6,504 nucleotides of DNA from Comamonadaceae bacterium (GTDB lineage: Bacteria > Pseudomonadota > Gammaproteobacteria > Burkholderiales > Burkholderiaceae_C), in NCBI GenBank assembly GCA_947374105.1, contig CANCAO010000097.1:1-6504 (forward strand), given 5' to 3'. Under the pieces are notes generated by a model that worked only from the letters and a program-made list of their open reading frames with translations, did no database searches and was not told the origin of the DNA. This document shows positions 5,501 to 6,504 of the stretch, in pieces. Position 1 is the stretch's first letter, and each line of letters opens with the position of its first letter. The position numbers were made by a program, and so were the translations under genes.

Positions 5501-6504
5501 GACCAGAACGCGCCATCGCGGGGCATGAGATCTTCATACTTGGACATTCGCACGGGATCTTTGCTTCGAAACGCCGCCACCGCCGGCGCAACCGGTGCCA
5601 GGAACGTGGCGGCTGCTTTCTTGAAGTCGTCGATGAGCAGATTGCCTTTGTTGCGCTCTAGCGCTACACGTTGAGCAGCAATCCACAGGGCAATGATCAG
5701 CCTCTGAATTCCTCCCGTCAACTCAATGATCAGCTCACCGAGCTCGACGCCGACCACCAATTTATGCTGGACATATTGATAGCGGCCGAGTTTCTTTAAG
5801 AATTCATCCCGGAATTCCAGGTCGCTCGCGTTTTCAAAATGATGGAATGGGTGGTATCCACAGGTGACGATGCGTTGGGTGTTGCTCAGGCGTCGGGTTA
5901 GGGCACCAATTCCGTCGGGCGTTCCAGAAACGAATAGCGGAATTTGCCACGTGTTGACAAGCGTCAGAATCCATTTGAGAACCTGGTCCTCGACAATGCT
6001 CAACTCAGGTGCATCTTTTATGCCTGCGCGCAGTCCACGTTTTTTGAGTGCCGCCAATTTGAAGAAATTCTGAATTTCATCAATATGCAGAACACCAAGA
6101 AAGTGGGCGCTGGCAACCTGCCGCCACTCGTCAAGCATCTTCATGCCATCCCGGCGCTCTCGCTGAAGGCTGGACGCAAAGCGGGCACTGCCGGTGGCCT
6201 TTTCCCACCCATGCATCAGCGCAACCGCTAGGTCCACGCCCCTGCCGCTGGGTGGGGCGTCCACCGACAGGAACACCACTTGCCCATGCCCGCCTTGCAT
6301 TCGCGGAAATGAAGGGTGATGAATGACTTGCTGGGGATAGGTGCCGAAGGCGCGCAGGATAGCTTGGGTTTTCCCCGTGCCAGAGTGCCCTTCGGCCGCA
6401 GCCAGGAAGCCGGGTGCATGAATACGCGCTGAACCTGTGTGGGGCTCACCGCTGATGGTGGACCACGTTTGCGCGCTTGCAGGATCCCGGTATCGGTAGT
6501 TCTG
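5470..6504 (-). CDS. tnsC: TnsC-like AAA+ ATPase of a Tn7-type transposon, N-terminus beyond window
   Basis: ATP-dependent regulator that connects TniQ/TnsD-bound target DNA to the transposase and sets target choice. The minus-strand frame is open from the right edge to a TGA at 5470, giving 344 visible residues. Walker A is GHSGTGKT (visible residues 39-46), followed by a TnsC-type [16 protein letters not shown] (81-96). Walker B is [13 protein letters not shown] (135-147), with D142 and E143. A sensor-1-like [13 protein letters not shown] is at 188-200, then an arginine-rich [10 protein letters not shown] (202-211) that may include the arginine finger. The helical lid includes [22 protein letters not shown] (261-282). 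The methionine at 6300 is not the start, because Walker A lies upstream of it. The tail after the ATPase core is short, ending [10 protein letters not shown]. In Tn7-like elements tnsA and tnsB usually precede tnsC, so they are expected to the right. TniB of Tn402-type elements is the alternative family; the long core and linkage to TnsD favour TnsC. Confidence 0.92.
   Translation of the reverse strand, partial: QNYRYRDPASAQTWSTISGEPHTGSARIHAPGFLAAAEGHSGTGKTQAILRAFGTYPQQVIHHPSFPRMQGGHGQVVFLSVDAPPSGRGVDLAVALMHGWEKATGSARFASSLQRERRDGMKMLDEWRQVASAHFLGVLHIDEIQNFFKLAALKKRGLRAGIKDAPELSIVEDQVLKWILTLVNTWQIPLFVSGTPDGIGALTRRLSNTQRIVTCGYHPFHHFENASDLEFRDEFLKKLGRYQYVQHKLVVGVELGELIIELTGGIQRLIIALWIAAQRVALERNKGNLLIDDFKKAAATFLAPVAPAVAAFRSKDPVRMSKYEDLMPRDGAFWSQFWNSVSRL

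Noticed and set aside
6228..6449. 73-residue minus-strand frame and the ATG at 6300 as tnsC start
   Set aside because: The 73-residue frame is out of phase with the ATPase. Starting at 6300 would exclude the Walker A motif GHSGTGKT, which lies in the same open frame upstream.
1..6504. CRISPR array or cas genes that would make this a CRISPR-associated transposon
   Set aside because: No regularly spaced direct repeats and no Cas-like protein are visible in this window. Neighbouring DNA outside it was not seen.

Overview
The window is GC-rich and densely coding. It looks like an accessory region of a proteobacterium, plausibly a beta-proteobacterium of the Burkholderiales type; this rests on base composition and protein style only, not on a marker gene. 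The central content is part of a Tn7-like (TnsABC/TniQ) transposition module, bordered on the left by a type I restriction-modification gene and a decayed insertion-sequence fragment.

Layout from left to right: (1) bases 1-1117, minus strand, the N-terminal 372 codons of a type I DNA methyltransferase (HsdM), running off the left edge; (2) bases 1118-1879, a mostly non-coding junk region with a broken IS256-family transposase fragment (about 1390-1704, minus) and a few short hairpins; (3) bases 1880-3649, plus strand, a 589-residue TnsD/TniQ-type target selector; (4) bases 3729-4091, plus, a 120-residue helix-turn-helix protein; (5) bases 4088-5500, plus, a second, shorter TniQ-family protein (470 residues), coupled to the HTH gene by an ATGA overlap; (6) bases 5470-6504, minus, the C-terminal 344 residues of a TnsC-type AAA+ ATPase, including its Walker A motif, running off the right edge and convergent with the second tniQ gene (31-bp overlap of the two 3' ends).

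Inferred workings: in Tn7-type elements the TnsC ATPase links a target-site selector of the TniQ/TnsD family to the transposase (TnsA/TnsB). The minus-strand tnsC is probably the last gene of a tnsA-tnsB-tnsC operon lying to the right of this window. The plus-strand genes supply two different TniQ-family proteins, so the element may have two targeting routes or a TnsD-TniQ pair, with a small DNA-binding protein that may control the second one or take part in targeting. The HsdM gene on the left may be transposon cargo or flanking DNA; no transposon end was identified, so the element's limits are unknown. No CRISPR array, cas gene, tRNA or rRNA gene was seen.
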